A stretch of DNA of 64,000 nucleotides from Delphinus delphis (GCF_949987515.2 NC_082692.2:84577488-84641487), one strand, 5' to 3'; positions 13,786-27,080 are shown, counted from the stretch's first letter. Numbers and translations: made by a program. The notes: a model not told the origin generated them from the letters alone.

Positions 13786-15322
13786 CTTCAATGAGGTATA
13801 ATTCGTATCCCATACAACTCATTCATTTGAAGTACATAATTCAGGGAATTCCCTGGCGGTTCGGTGCTTAGCGCCGTCCAGTGGTTAGCGTGGTCCTCGG
13901 CACTTTCACTGTGAGGGCCTGGGTTCAATTCCTGCTTGGGGAAGTAAGATACCGCAAGCCACAGGGTGCGGCCATAAATATATGAATAAAGTACATAACT
14001 CAATGGTGTATACAAAGTATATAATGCAATATTCACGGGGTTGTAAAACCACCACCACAGTGTAATGTTAGAACATTTTATATCACACCAAAAAGAAACC
14101 CTGGACCCATTAGCAGTCACTCCCCTAGTCCCTGCCAACCACTAATCGACCTTCTGTTTCCAGACGTTTGTCTATTCTGAACATTTCATACAAATGGAAT
14201 CGCGTAACATGTGGTCTTATGTGTCTGGCTTCTTTCACTTAACAACATGTTTTGGCAGTTCATCCACACTGTAGCATGTGTCAGTGCTTCATTTCCTTTT
14301 TTATGGCTGAATACTATTCCACTTCATGTATCTAACACATCTTGTTTATCCATTCATCTGCTGATCAACAGTTGGGAGGTTTCTACATTTTGGCTATTGT
14401 GAAGAGTGGTGATACGAAAATACAGGTACATGTACCTGTTTGAGTATAAGTTTTCAATAATTTGGGGTATATAACTAGGAATAGAATTGTTGGGTCATGT
14501 GGTCATTCCGTGGTTAACATATTAGCAGACTATTTCCAAAGCAGCTGCACTACTATTTTTTCAAAATAACTTTTGAAATCGCATTGTTTAAAATAAGTCT
14601 CGAAGTTTGATGGAGAGGGGCAGCACTGTTTGAGGGTTCCAATTTCTCCACATCCTTGCCAGCACGAGGTGTCTGTCTTCATCTTAGCCATCCCAGCGGA
14701 TGTAAATTGGTACCTTTTTGTACTTTTGATCTGTGTCTGTTTAAAGATGAATGATGCAGAGCATCTTCTCATGTGCTTATTGGTCATCTGTGTGTCTTCT
14801 TTAGAGAAATGTCTATTCAGATCCTTTGCCCATTAAAAAACACTGGGTTCTTTTTATTGTGGACTGCAAACGTTTTTTTCATGCATGTATTTTCTGCACA
14901 CAAGTCCATTATGAGATATATGATTTGCAAACACTGATTCCCATTTTGTGGACTGTCTTTTCAGTTTCTCGATGGTATGCTTTGAAGCACAAAAGTTTGA
15001 AATTTTGATTAAGTCCAATCTTTTTCTTTTCCCCCTTTGCTTCCCTGCGCTTTTGGTGTCGCATCTAAGAAACCACTGACTGAGCCAAACTAATAAAGAC
15101 TTATTCCTATGTTCTCTTGCAAGAGCTTTCGCACTCACATTTAATCAATTTTGAGTTAATTTCTGTATTTTGTGTGAGGTAGGTGTCCAACTTCATTCTT
15201 TTGCACGTTGTCCCAGCACCATTTGATGAAAAGACTGTTCTACTCCAGATGAACTGTGCTGTGTTGGCACCTTTGCCAAAAGCCAAATGAACATAAATGT
15301 AAAGATCGGAGGGGTTTTTTTT
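13786..15322 (-). mobile_element. Old L1 ORF2/3' remnant, reverse orientation
   Basis: The plus strand reads as the complement of L1 ORF2. Marker strings include TGGCTGAATACTATTCCA, TTTATCCATTCATCTGCTGA, CCTTTGCCCATTAAAAAA and GTCCCAGCACCATTTGATGA. It is heavily mutated and is interrupted by the SINE at 13844. It may continue to about 15490, where a segment seems duplicated. Confidence 0.85.
13844..13988 (+). mobile_element. tRNA-derived SINE inserted into old L1
   Basis: The element begins near GGGAATTCCCTGGCGG and carries a B-box-like GGGTTCAATTCC. It ends in an A/T-rich tail and is flanked by near-identical copies of AAGTACATAATTCA (13830 and 13989 onward). It interrupts the reverse L1 remnant, so it is younger than that L1. 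Confidence 0.85.
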
Positions 15323-15689
15323 CTTTTCTCTCTCTCTCTTTTTTTTTTTTGCTTCACTTTTGCTGGATTTCTTTTCCCCAGATGTACTACTCCCATTCTC
15401 AAAAGAATTTATACTCAAAATATAAAATAACTCTTGAAATCACATTGTTATAAAGTAAGTTTTGAAGTTTGATTGGGGGGGCAGCGATAAATTTTTAATA
15501 AAAATAAAACTTGAGCAACTGAACATTTTAAGGAATGAGTGCCGAGGGACAGTTTTTATTTTCCAGATCCTGTTGCTCCTTTGTGTGCTGAAAAGTCTTT
15601 TCAGAATGTACTTGGTGTATCTCTCTGCCTAACAAATAAATGGAGTGTAACTTACCCTTTTATTGAAGGTCAGTAATATTTCTCTATGG

Positions 15690-15960
15690 GGAGGGGTGGG
15701 TGCCAGGTGAATGAAAACCTCATTCTGCATTATAGATGCGCTAAAAACCAGGAACCTGCAAGTCATTTAACTGCCCTGCCCTCCAATTCCTCATTTGAAA
15801 ACCAAAGGGGATCACACAGGATGACCTGTGCTGCTTCTCCCAGTTGGGAACGCCTCCACCAAACTTCTACCAGTTATGCAGATGAGAGAGGGTGTGGCAC
15901 AAATGACATACCTTGTTATTGACAAGATGAAGAAGGAGTAGGTGCTTAATGAGAATGGGT
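15690..15960 (+). mobile_element. Diverged MIR-like remnant
   Basis: GTCATTTAACTGCCCTGCCC, TTCCTCATTTGAAAA and GGAGTAGGTGCTTAATGA resemble MIR in order, at low similarity. Confidence 0.45.
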
Positions 15961-18244
15961 TAAAGGAATGAATGAGATCCACGCCCTTACCTCTGCTGGG
16001 GGGGTGGGCAGGAAGCTCTCTTCTTCTAAACCCTTCCCCACCCCCCGCAGATACATACACCAAAAAATCACACCTAACCCCCTTTGCCCACTGGCCACCT
16101 GCCTCTTTCCCACCATGTTGGCTTTTCATCCATCCAGCCAACGTTAGTGCAATGCTGACCCTGAGGCAGGCAGCCAGGATACTAATGATGAACACCAGTT
16201 CTCTGACAAACCGCATCTGTGCCTGTCTCTGGCTCAAGTCTCTCCTTGTCTGTCTGTCTGCTTTCCAATTCTTTGGTCTCATGTCCATGCGCACACGCGT
16301 CTTTGTGCCCACCCCGTAACACTGTCAGCCGTGGAATCTTCCCCGCTCAGATCCATCACAGCCTATGATTTTGGTGGCCAGGAGATGCTCATTCCTAGCC
16401 CAAAACACGAAACTATTCCAGATACCTCAGGTTTCCAGCAAGGTGTTCTCTTCAAACACAGTTTCAGGGCTACCTATTAATAAATAGTACTTTCCACTAA
16501 ACTGTGATCATAACGAGAGCACACGTCAGCGGAAGCCACTGCCGTTTTAAACCTTTTTCTTTCTTTTGCTTTAATTCTTTAACGACAACTTACACAAAAG
16601 CGATCCTACTTTCCTTCTTTCTCTTTTCTCTTTACTTTTTAGTTCTTATCACATCTCCCTGACTTCTACTTTGCTACCATAACCTACTCTCAGTCAGATT
16701 TTAAGTAACGTACCCAATTTCTTAGGTTTGAATATGGGAGCCTGAATTTGATTTCGAGTGATGAAGTGATAACTGAAAATAAAATATCATCAGACTTCAG
16801 ATGCTTTTACACTAAATTTTCAAGAACGAATTGATATCAAGTGTTTCTGATATGTACAGTAAGTCTACTTGAATGAAACCAAACTAGTTGAGCTGGCTTT
16901 GGAACTTGATCACAGATGACCATATAAAAAAGAACAACGCAGATTCACAAGAGCAGAAGAGATGATTACTTATATATCGAGCACAATTTTCCATCTTAGC
17001 GTTTATTGTTTGAATACTTTTCATACTAGAGTATAACTCCTCAAAACCAGCCAGGAGTCAAATCCCAGTCTCTTGCAGTAAATAAAAGGACAGGTCAAGT
17101 TTCTTCAGGTGTTATACGGTAGCATCAGGGGGGAAAGGTCCTACACTTGCCTTGGAAAAGTGCAAATGATACGTGCGAACAGGGGAAAGGGTGACTCAAG
17201 CATTGTGTCTTTTTTCCTGGTGCCTTTGTGAAAATGACCTTTCTCCTTTAACTTTCACTGAAAACACTTCAAGAAGCAAATGGGCTGCTTCTTTTATACT
17301 GAAGAGTTGGGACATGACTTTGGCCTTACATTTCCAGCACGCTGCCTTAATCTGTGCTCATTTCAGAAATACTCCATCCTTAGGTGTTTATTAATCAGGT
17401 TTCCAAAGCAAGTTGGCAATCAGCTCTATAATCTCACCGCCAAGAGACGGGTGTTTTACTAAAGCCCATTAAAGGGCCTACTCTAGAGCAAGGAAAGATG
17501 GAGTCCTCTGCAAACTGGGAGATGCACACACATGCTTCTCCCCTTCCCTCTCCCACGCAGTGAATCCTTGACTCTCCTTCCCCAGAACATTCATCATCTC
17601 AATTTTCTGCTGCTTTTCAAATCATGTTTAATTAGAGGATTTCACATTCCCTTGTGATATGATATTCATGAGGAAAACTTGCAACTGGAGTGACTGTGAA
17701 TTAGTCTGTTAAGTGCCAGATTTGTGCTTTTAAACAATGATGGAGATTATTGTTATTATCTGCTCTCAATATTGTGCCTCGAGACGTGAGGGCTACCTTA
17801 AGTAACTTCACATCTGAAATACAACCTATTAACTGTTTACGTCCGTTTTTTTCCCCCCCCGGAAATACAAATTATCCTGAAAGAAATACAGCGTCACCTT
17901 TCTACAATGGACCCCATTAGGGCATGGGCAACTAACGTGGTGAGCTGGGTGACTCTGAGTTACATAAAAATACCCTCGCTTTCGTAGTTATGGATTCACG
18001 CTCGGGTAGACTGGAAAACAATTTTGACATCAGAGCTGTGACTTCTCAGGGGTAGCTTTTTATAAACCCTGTTTAAGTTAATCAGTTTCAAGAAAACGTA
18101 AAAACTTGTAATATGTATATGCAGGTATGGCAAACGTTGAAGATGGCAAGGGAATGACTCAAAGATTGTTGCGTGGGATAAAAGGATTAAAACTGTCTAT
18201 AGGTAAGGATGCTCACTCTGCCTTTTTCCATTGCTAATCAAAGA

Positions 18245-18395
18245 CTAATGCTTCTCAAATTCTCTTATAGCTGTAAATCACCTGGAGATCTTTTTAACAT
18301 GCAGATTCTAATCCAGCAGTTCTAGGGTGGGACCCAAGACTACGCATGTGTAGCGCACGCCTGGATAACGCTGCTGCTGTTGGACCCTGGAGCTC
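18245..18395 (+). mobile_element. hAT-type MER20-like remnant
   Basis: GCTTCTCAAATTCTC, AATCACCTGGAGATC and GCAGATTCTAATCCAGCAG follow the MER20-like order of motifs. It is an ancient non-autonomous DNA transposon. Confidence 0.65.
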
Positions 18396-18615
18396 TAAGG
18401 AGCTTGAGAGTTCCCTGTTCCGGATCTGACCTAAAAGTGAGCGTACTTACAGAAACACACGTGAGCTGTCTTCTCTATTAACTGTGGGGTGAAAAGCAAA
18501 CTGGGGATGGATAAATATCGAAAGCGGAGACACTGGGCAACCTCACCAAGCAATAGGTACAAGCTCATGAAAACTCTCACTGGCCCAAAGTTATTTAAGA
18601 AGTATATGCAAGTCT

Positions 18616-18636
18616 TTTTTTTTTTTTTTTTTTTTA
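18616..18636. repeat. Poly-T tract
   Basis: About 20 T in a row, without a recognisable retroposon beside it. Confidence 0.85.
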
Positions 18637-20577
18637 ATATAATGAAACAGCTAAGACTAAAGGAAGCTAGCACCGGGAAGAGGCCATCATCTCCTGTTTC
18701 TATTCAGCAAACACCAGTTTCACATTAGCACGGATCTACTGAGTGACTTGTCCAGTGAACAGTGTTTGCCAGGTACTCTACGGATCAGTAGTACCCCGGA
18801 GTACACTGTTGAATCTGGGTTTGACAACAACTCAAAGCTTCACAGGTCCCAGACTCTAGGGCTGCCTTGGGTATCCTCTCAGCCTTCATGGCATCCCTGA
18901 ACCTGGGAGGAGAGGATGTACGTGTGAATAAGTAGGATCTTGAATTAACTTTTTTAGGAAGGGGAGTGACGCACTTGGGCTTTTCTAGGAAACCAGGGGG
19001 TATCATGAAAGCAGGGTTTCAATCCACTTGGCATAGTACCATAGGCAGTCAAGGCCCCTCCTCAGTAAAGAGAGGGAAATCTTACCAAAATATCCCAATA
19101 GGTGATATACACGGACTCAACGGTGGCCCACACGATGTCAGGAAGAACAAGAATGCGTATTTCTACAAACCGGCAGATTTACTTTAATTTGTATTAGCCA
19201 AAAATATATCTAGCATCTGCAACTTCTGGTTTCACAGATATCATGTCTAAGGATGAGGCTTATTTTATTTAAATTAAAAATGACTCGATTTAAAGAAAAT
19301 AATATAAATTACAATAGTCATCTAAGCAGATACGGCAAACCTCATGACAGTGGGGCACACATTCAAATGACTAAACTTTCAGAAAACAAAAGTGCGTGAA
19401 GGAGTCCTCAAGGAGAGGCAGTCTGTAACTGGGTTTACTTCCTGAGTCGACAGTGACCCAGTGGTTAAGTCTCTTTAATTTGAATTTTCAATAGGGAAGG
19501 AAGAGCCTCAGAATTATCCTTGACTGATGGGACAAAGACCCACAAAAGCCACGAGAGCACAGGGCAGTGTGTCGGATGCTTCGAGGACTAGACCCTATCC
19601 TTTAGGACCAGGGAGCGTCCTATGTGTAGACTATCGATGGTAAATCAGCTGCTTCACCAATGGTAAGAACTTGAGGTTGGGGGCCATGATGACAGGTCAT
19701 AAGTCTGGCAGTTACTCTCTTCACCATCCCCTCCAATCTGGCTCCACCTCCCTTTTCAGATTCACTGGGCAAAACATGCAATCTTGATTCTCAGAAGCCT
19801 GTGGCACAGCAAGACAACGGAGCAGAGAAGGAGAGGGGGAGTACCTGTGGGCTGGTCGGTGTGTTCTGATCCATCACCAACACAGAGCGGGTGATGACAA
19901 AGGCCGAATGCCTGTTTGCAATGGTGACAAGTGAAGGGATACATAAAGGAAAAGGACAAGAAGAGGCAGAGGTCCAGCTTTTGTTTCTGACACCCATAAG
20001 GGCGATCGCTATGCTGAGGCTGTCAGTGAGAGTTTCCCACTGGCAGCATTAACACTGGGATCTTGTTAAGAAAACAGAATGCTTTCCAAAGAGGGGCTGT
20101 GAGCAACTGTGTCAATACAGACATAGGGACCACTAATCCAAAAGATATTAACACCATTAGGCAGGCATGCGCATTATGTCCATGCGAGTGTTTGCACTGG
20201 TGAGTCACAAGGTCTGTGTGGAACCCTGTCCATATGTTAGAGGAAACAACAAGACCCGGAAAACCAAAGAGCATAAATGAAAGTTCCAACACTAATTCTT
20301 CTCATTTAAGCCCTGCCCCTGACACTCTGTGGAAGTCAGCACAAGCATACTCCAGAACCAGAAGAATCACGTAACAGAAGCGTGAGGGCCAGATCAGGAA
20401 GCAGGAGGTGAAGGGACGAGGGACTTAGAGAAATAAAGTGGCTCAAAACCATTAGGCACTTGCATTTATGTTTCCTAAGAATTACTTCCTACTTTATGTC
20501 ATTCCTTTTATGTCTCAGCAGTACAAGATGCTTCATTCATGGTCACTGGATTAAACTCTTCTCTGCCTTTGATTCAG

Positions 20578-20727
20578 CATTTTTGTTTGTTTGTTTTGGT
20601 TACTGGGGGGCTTTTTCTGGCCATGCCACATGGCACGTGTGATCTTAGGTCCCTGACCAGGGGTCGAACCCGCACCACCTGCAGTGGAAGCGCGGAGTCT
20701 TAACCACTGGACCGCCAGGGAAGTCCC
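20578..20727 (-). mobile_element. tRNA-derived SINE, reverse orientation
   Basis: Read on the minus strand it starts GGGACTTCCCTGGCGGTCC and includes GTGCGGGTTCGACCCC. It ends in an A-rich tail seen as TTTGTTTGTTTG at the left edge. It is a CHR-type cetartiodactyl SINE. No clear target-site duplication was found. Confidence 0.85.
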
Positions 20728-21544
20728 GCCGCATGTTTTACGAAACACCTACTTTGTGCTTAAGCATCGTGTTGGGTTCCTAGATCAGAGTCTATAAACT
20801 GGAATGCGTAAGAAGATCCGTGGGAGGGCGCTGGGATAATATTACCACTTCTGTATGCATGTGTTAATATTAGAGCTTTTGTATGAATAGATACTTGTGT
20901 ACCTACGTGTATACATTTCTCACCTTCTTACTCTTTAATTTTTATACTACAGGTACTATATTAAGCATGTATATAATTGATTAAAAGTATCTTTAGTAGG
21001 AGTGCATACTCAAAAGTTTTAATATTCACGGGGTGACTAATCAAACACACTTGGAGGTCATTGGTATAGACTGTGACTAAGTTCTCATCCTCTCCAGAAG
21101 AGTTCTGCCCAATTCCCCAGTTGAGGGGAAACAGAGAGAATTGAACAGACGGCTGGAACATAAAATTCTGTAATATTTGATCTGGGCCTTTGAGTATCAA
21201 TTGAAGCTCAATGCTAAAAGGAATAGGATGAGAAGAAGGCAGGTGACTAAAGCACAAAAAGCAATTTCATACATAAAAAAAAAAAAAAACTTAGAAAGAG
21301 CCAGAGTACTTACAAATGATTTAAAGGCCAACATCAGGAAATTTTAAAATGAATTTTGTTCCATGAAATAGTTCACATTGGGTCACAGTCTCAAGACCTG
21401 TTCTCTTTGAAATGTTGAGTCTTGGCACTGGACCCAGACTGTCCGAAAGACTAGTGAATAATAGTTATCAAGATCCCTCCTCTGTCACTTTGAATCGGAG
21501 GAGGGGAAGAAGGCCATGGAGTCAGGACAGATGTTGGGAGGTCC

Positions 21545-21715
21545 TACAGCACTGGTTCTCAGAGTTCGGCCGCTGGGAACTTGTCAGGGATGCACATTCT
21601 TAGGCCTCACCCCAACTTACCGAGTCAGAAACAGTAAGACTAGGGTCCAGCAATCTGCCGTTTAGCCAGTCCTCCAGATGATTCTGATGCAAGCTAAAGA
21701 CTGAGAATCAATGTA
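21545..21715 (+). mobile_element. hAT-type MER20-like remnant
   Basis: It starts with ACAGCACTGGTTCTCAGAG and ends near GACTGAGAATCAATG. The inner string AGATGATTCTGATGCAAG is typical of this class. Confidence 0.65.
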
Positions 21716-22159
21716 ACCAGAAATCCACATTTCCCCTCCTGTTTGGAGCACATAAGTATCAATATCAACAAAGACTAACCAGGTACTTCTACAGCATCCG
21801 TGGCCAACGGGTAGCTACTACTATTAACGAGTTCCTGAGCCTTATTAAATTCCTAAATTCACTATGTTTTGAACACGCGGTCTCTGCAGTGAAATGCAGC
21901 ACCAACCGCATGCCAGGCTGGCTGTGCTAGATGACCGGGATGTGGCAATCGACAAGGGACACGGAACCTTTCCTTCCTGGAGTCCACTGCATCCAAAAAT
22001 CTCACCTGAGGCAAACGTGGGGGCTGTGTGGAAACGCAGACGTGACGATATTCCACCAGGGCTCGTGTTCAACAAACTATACACTCCATCACATTTTGCC
22101 TATCTTCGTATCACTGCATTATTTACACTGCGTTGGCAAGTGTCTGCCTCTGTGTTTGT

Positions 22160-22280
22160 CTCTCTAGACTGTGAGCTCCTTAAGGGAAAGACCTACGTTC
22201 GAGTCATCTTTTAATTCCCAGAATCTACAGAGTTATTAGTATGTAAATGCTCAATAAAGGCGGCTTGAATGAATAAATGA
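22160..22280 (+). mobile_element. L2 3' end
   Basis: AGACTGTGAGCTCCTTAAGG and ATGCTCAATAAAGGCGGCTT, then TGAATGAATAAATGA, form the L2 3' end. Confidence 0.75.
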
Positions 22281-22334
22281 CTTTAACAATAAATAAGAGT
22301 CATTAACATTTAATTAATTAAATCATCAATAATC

Positions 22335-22550
22335 ATTTAATATCCACGGAGCACTGCCTGTGTGCCAGAGACTAAAATGTGTACGAACTCATTTCATCTA
22401 TGAGGCCAGGCTTGGTAACAGACCCGTTTCACAGAGGGCGCACTGAGGCACACCAAGATTAAGTACGTGGAGTGGGCCGCCTGCCCTGGAATGCAGGCCA
22501 TCTGGTTTGAGTCCACACTCCTAACCGCTAAACAACAAAGCCGCCCCCGC
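22335..22550 (-). mobile_element. MIR, reverse orientation
   Basis: CACTGCCTGTGTGCCAGAG, CACTGAGGCACACCAAGATT and ACACTCCTAACCGCTAA match the complement of MIR. Confidence 0.65.
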
Positions 22551-22574
22551 ACTAATCGAGGTAAGAGCCATGAT

Positions 22575-23110
22575 CTAGCAAAACATGCCTCAAGGTCCTC
22601 TGCTTCTGCTGTGCCCTCCGCCTGGAGAGCTCTTCCCTGACTTCTTCATGTCTGTTCAAGGGTCACTTCCTCAGAGAGGCTTTGCCAAACCCATTTATCC
22701 AAACAGTGACCTTAGCCCCGCTCTTCCTGCTTCACTTTTTTTTTTTGTCTTCAGATCTTAATTCTATCTGTCTTTTTTTTTTTTTTTGGCGGTACGCGGG
22801 CCTCTCACTGTTGTGGCCTCTCCCGTCGCGGAGCACAGGCTCCGGACGCGCAGGCTCAGCGGTCATGGCTCACGGGCCCAGCCGCTCCATGGCACGTGGG
22901 ACCTTCCCGGACCGGGGCACGAACCCGTGTCCCCTGCATCGGCAGGCGGACTCTCAACCACTGCGCCACCAGGGAAGCCCCCTATCTGTCTTTTTATTAC
23001 GTGATTATTTGTTTGTTCTATTTCTCTTCCACTGCAACATCAGCTCCACGAGGTCAGACTCTGTCAAGCTCATGGTTCTATCCCTCGAAGCCTAGGACAC
23101 CTGGGACGGG
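22575..23110 (+). mobile_element. L2 fragment split by a SINE
   Basis: GGAGAGCTCTTCCCTGACTT and CACTTCCTCAGAGAGGCTTT on the left, and CAGCTCCACGAGGTCAGACT on the right of the SINE at 22779-22981, match L2 in order. The SINE is therefore younger. Confidence 0.75.
22779..22981 (-). mobile_element. Cetacean CHR-type SINE inserted into L2
   Basis: On the minus strand it runs from GGGGCTTCCCTGGTGGCGC to a poly-A tail (poly-T at the left). It includes GGGCCCGTGAGCCATGACC and CAGGCTCCGGACGCG-like internal sequence (in plus orientation). CTATCTGTCTTTTT is duplicated at both ends (22764 and 22982). Its high CpG content and intact duplications suggest a recent insertion. I recognise this subtype from dolphin and whale genomes. 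Confidence 0.88.
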
Positions 23111-23746
23111 GTTAGTGAAGTTTTGCAGAATAAGCGGACCTGCCTCAGTACTGTCTGGTGACTTCTGTCCTGCAAAGGCAGGCTTTTTTTTTTGTTGAAC
23201 TCTGGACAACTTCCCCATTTATCCTTGTTAAGTTTCTCTTACTTCTGTCTGTACAATCCTCTAATTTATTCAAACACTACTGGATTATTCCAGCTCTTGG
23301 TGTCTTTTTTTTTTTTCTAATTAAAGTAAGCTGCCATTTATTTCTCACACTGATCTTTAACACGGAGACATCTTGTTCTCGTCGTAAATATGACTCATAC
23401 GGAAAAATGTAAGTTGAATATAGGGGCTCATGTATACCAGAATGTTACCATCAATATTTCAGATATAAAAAAGGAGACACGAAGCCAGAGATGCCTGTCC
23501 AAGTTGAAGGTCTATAAGTAATCATTTCAGTGGAGTTTTTTAGCCTTTTGGATGTATAACCTGAAATTCCACCAGATGACTAAAATAGCCCCTCTTGAAA
23601 GCAAATACCACATCATTTACACACACACTTTAGGTTTCTCTTTCCTTTTGCCATAATACACCTTCAAACTCAACATTCACAGCCAGGATGTAAAATACAC
23701 ACACAGAACAGATCCTTCAAAGACAGACCTCAACGTATTTTTTTTT

Positions 23747-23803
23747 AAAAAAGGAAAAAAAGAAAGAAAGAGAAAGAGAAAAAGAAAGGGAAAGGAAAGG
23801 AAG
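23747..23803. repeat. (GAAA)n purine tract
   Basis: GAAA/GGAAA imperfect repeats follow an A-run; strongly purine on the plus strand. Confidence 0.85.
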
Positions 23804-24261
23804 ATCAACTTGCCATTTGACTGATTTCCCTGAAGACTATAAAAGGAATTGAAATCTAAAGGTCATAAAAGTGTGCCCATTTGTTTAGGGAAGTCTTACA
23901 GGTAGTACAAATACATCAGCTACAGTTGCTATGGGGTCTGTTTGTTTACCAAACGAGAATCCAAGTAGTTACACAAAAGCAGAACAACATTTGGGGATAT
24001 AAATGGAGAAGGCTTTGCCTTCTGGTAAAATTTCCAAAGTGCCTTTTAAAATGTTCCTGTTTTTCACCTTCTTCACTGGGAAATCTGTTTTCTAGATTCT
24101 CCCTTTTCAGTTCTAGCCCTCCAAGGAATGCCTTACTCTCAGATTTCTAAGGCTGGTAATGATTTGCTTTTCCTTTTCCCTTTCTCTTTTTTAAGATGTA
24201 AAGACTAAAACCACTAGCCCAGCCACCCAAACTGTACAATGAAAGTAAGTTCTCACAATAC

Positions 24262-24263
<2 letters not shown>

Positions 24264-24321
<58 letters not shown>
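24264..24321. repeat. (AG)n microsatellite, about 28 units
   Basis: Uninterrupted AG repeat; pure purine strand. Confidence 0.97.
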
Positions 24322-24325
<4 letters not shown>

Positions 24326-24570
24326 AAACAGAAACTGCAGAGTTTATAGACGAATTCTAGGACAGGCACGTCATACTTAAATTGAGTTAATTCACGAACA
24401 ACCACCCAGAAAGGTGTGTATGTATGTGTAAATGACTTTCTATGAACCAGGTATGTTTCACAGACCTGAATTATACCTGCTGGGTTAACCATTGGCTTCT
24501 AAAAAAATAAAAGGAGGGGGGGTTACGTGGGAAGGAAACCAGCAAGACTGTTCTGCAATTTCTTAGTTGA

Positions 24571-24605
24571 GCGTGTGTGTGCACGTGTGCGCGCGCGTGT
24601 ACGCG
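24571..24605. repeat. Alternating purine-pyrimidine tract
   Basis: GCGTGTGTGTGCACGTGTGC followed by GCGCGCGTGTACGCG alternates purine and pyrimidine, the pattern that favours Z-DNA. Confidence 0.7.
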
Positions 24606-26849
24606 ATAACTCAGACCTGCCATTAAGCAAACTGCACCACAGAGGCCGCTGGGAGTGGAGGGCTTCTCTTCACACTACACTGACCATGGTACCCACCAGG
24701 CACAGCCCCGGCGCCTTTCTGTGAATGGGACACGCTGCCATATGGACGAAGACACTGAACAAGCTGTACAAGTCCTGGCGACATGTGCCCAGGGGACTGT
24801 CCCGTAGTCACACCACCTGGGCTGTGGCAATTGTGCTCTGTCTGTGCAGAGGCACGGAGGAGCCCAGCAGGATGTTATTTCTGAGTACACACAAAAAGGA
24901 AAATTACAGTTAGGAGAATTCTCTGGCTAGCGTATCTGTTGCTCAATTCCCGAAATAGTTTCCCAGAGGAACGGTTATCTGCTTTATTCACACAGGCAGA
25001 AATGACAAGCTGGAACACATATTAACAATTTCCCTTTGTGAGCTTCCACTATTGTTTTAATGAGGAGAATATGCTTTGTAATATACTTGGGCCTTGACGG
25101 ATCACAAAGCGGGGTGGAAGAAAGAAAGTGAGGACGGCCGTGCACGTGTGGCCACTCACTTGTATCACCCGAGCGAGCAGGTCTGCACAGTGGTGCCTCC
25201 CTTGGAAAGGGCCGCAGAGCCAGGCTGCCAGGTGGCCCTGGTGCAAAATGGCATCTTGGTAAATCTTGAAAAAAAGGACGTGCCTTCCATTTCAGCCTCT
25301 TGGATAGGTTCCTCCTCACCGGGCCCCATCGCTGGCTGAAAAACACGGGACTCCTAGCTGTCACTGAAGCGAGAAGGCCACTAGGAGTTTTCCAAGTCAC
25401 ACAGCGTTCCGTTGACCCTTGGCCTCCCTTCCCACTTTTGGATGGATCCACAGCCACCAGAGAAAATTTTCTATCCAGTTGGTCCAAGGGGTAAAGTGTA
25501 CATTTCAACCAGACTCTCTTACAGGTAAAAGGGCAAAAGCCAGTACAACAGGCTATGCCATCAGAGCTCCCCAAAGACGGGTCCTCACCGTTCTTCTGTC
25601 GTGTGCTTTCCTTTCCACCCTTGGTATGGAATAAACGTTAAGAAAGCTAACGTACATTAGGTGTTTCCACACAAGCGCGAGCACCTATGGAATACCTGGG
25701 TGCCAACCGAGGGAGAGGGTGGAAAAAACCCTATCGGCAAGAGCAACTCATCAGAAAAGAATGACTAACCTCCATGATGAAAGAAAATGGGGGTTCAAAG
25801 CTGATTTTTCATGAGAAATCTGGGACATTGGACATGAAATGGCCCATGGTTGAGATTCATATTAGGCAGTATCCCAAGGGAGGAAAAAAATGAAAATCAA
25901 CCGAATTTAAGAGAAACTTGTAAAACAAATGTGACTCTCCAGACCCATGATGTCATTTTATTGGAAAGTATTTATCATTTAAACACAATAAATAGAAAAA
26001 GATTTATAGGGTCTAATGATGCTGTGCTATGGTAAAAGGCATTTTATTGAGATAAGACATAACAGCTGTTTGAAAATAACGGTTGGGTTTCTCTTTTCAT
26101 CACCCCATGAAGGGAAGAGTCAAGAAAATCCATAAATTGATCCCCCAGGATGTGGCAGTATTTTCAAGGTGTCCTCCCTTTGCCCTCCCTGAATGTGTGG
26201 AATGACGGGAGGTGACACGGCACCACGGCACACCACCCTAAGAGAAGCTTTCCTTCTACTTCTAAAACCCAGAAGCAACTGGTTTCAAGCAGAAAGAGGA
26301 AACTGATCACAGCTCTTCTAAACGCGATGATCGCCACACACCCAGTAGCTCTTTGGGGCATGAAATGTTGATATGTCCCCAGGAGCGTCTTTCCGACATA
26401 AGCAGGCACAGTTTTGTCCTAAACAGGTGACTTCCCTTGCAGATACACGTGGGACAGCCGACGCTGCCAAGGGTCTGCTTTGGGGCAGAAAGCAGCACCT
26501 GAGTGTAGGCCTCTGCTATTGGCTGCACCCTTGTCTCTTTCTTGTCCCTACAACACCTGACAGGACATGCCCCGCCTGCTTTCTATATTCTCCACTTCTC
26601 ATCACCTGTGTGCAGCGCCCTGCCTTCCCTCTTCGCAAAAAGATGCGGCGGGGGAGAAGAACGGGCCGCAGAGAAACGCGTGGGGCTTCTCCCTAATTAT
26701 GGCCCAACCTTGGAAGGTTACGGTCTGGTTCTGATCCCCAAGCTCTGTCCCCTGGAGGCTGTAACCCAGAGTCTGGGGTGGAGTCCAGGTGGTTCTGATG
26801 AGCAGAGTGGTTCCCATCTGGGAACCAGCAGAACGTGGCAGCCACTGCA

Positions 26850-27080
26850 AGGACTTTAGGCTCAGGGGCACCCTGGTTCCAGTCCCTGCCTGGTCCCTAA
26901 CTAGCTGGTTGGCTCATGCAAGTTATAAATTTCCTCTGGGCCCAACACTACCTGTACAAAGAGAACAGGATCCCACAGGGTTGTCGTGAGGATACAATGG
27001 GAAAATCACTATTAACGCTTCTGTCGAGTCCTTTATGCATTGCGACTGGCACAAAGTAACAGTTCAATAAAAGTTAGCTG
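26850..27080 (+). mobile_element. MIR
   Basis: CCTGGTTCCAGTCCCTGCC, CACAGGGTTGTCGTGAGGA, ACTGGCACAAAGTAACAG and TTCAATAAAAGTTAG follow MIR order. Confidence 0.75.

Noticed and set aside
15812..16312. Open frame of 166 codons on the minus strand
   Set aside because: No domain is recognised, it overlaps a MIR-like remnant, and the plus strand is open over much of the same stretch.
22779..22981. tRNA gene
   Set aside because: The tRNA-like head with B-box belongs to a SINE with target-site duplications; there is no intact cloverleaf or terminator arrangement of a functional tRNA.
24984..25574. Open frame of 196 codons on the minus strand
   Set aside because: No recognisable family, no splice context linking it to FOXP1, and overlapping open frames on the other strand; likely chance in GC-richer intron.
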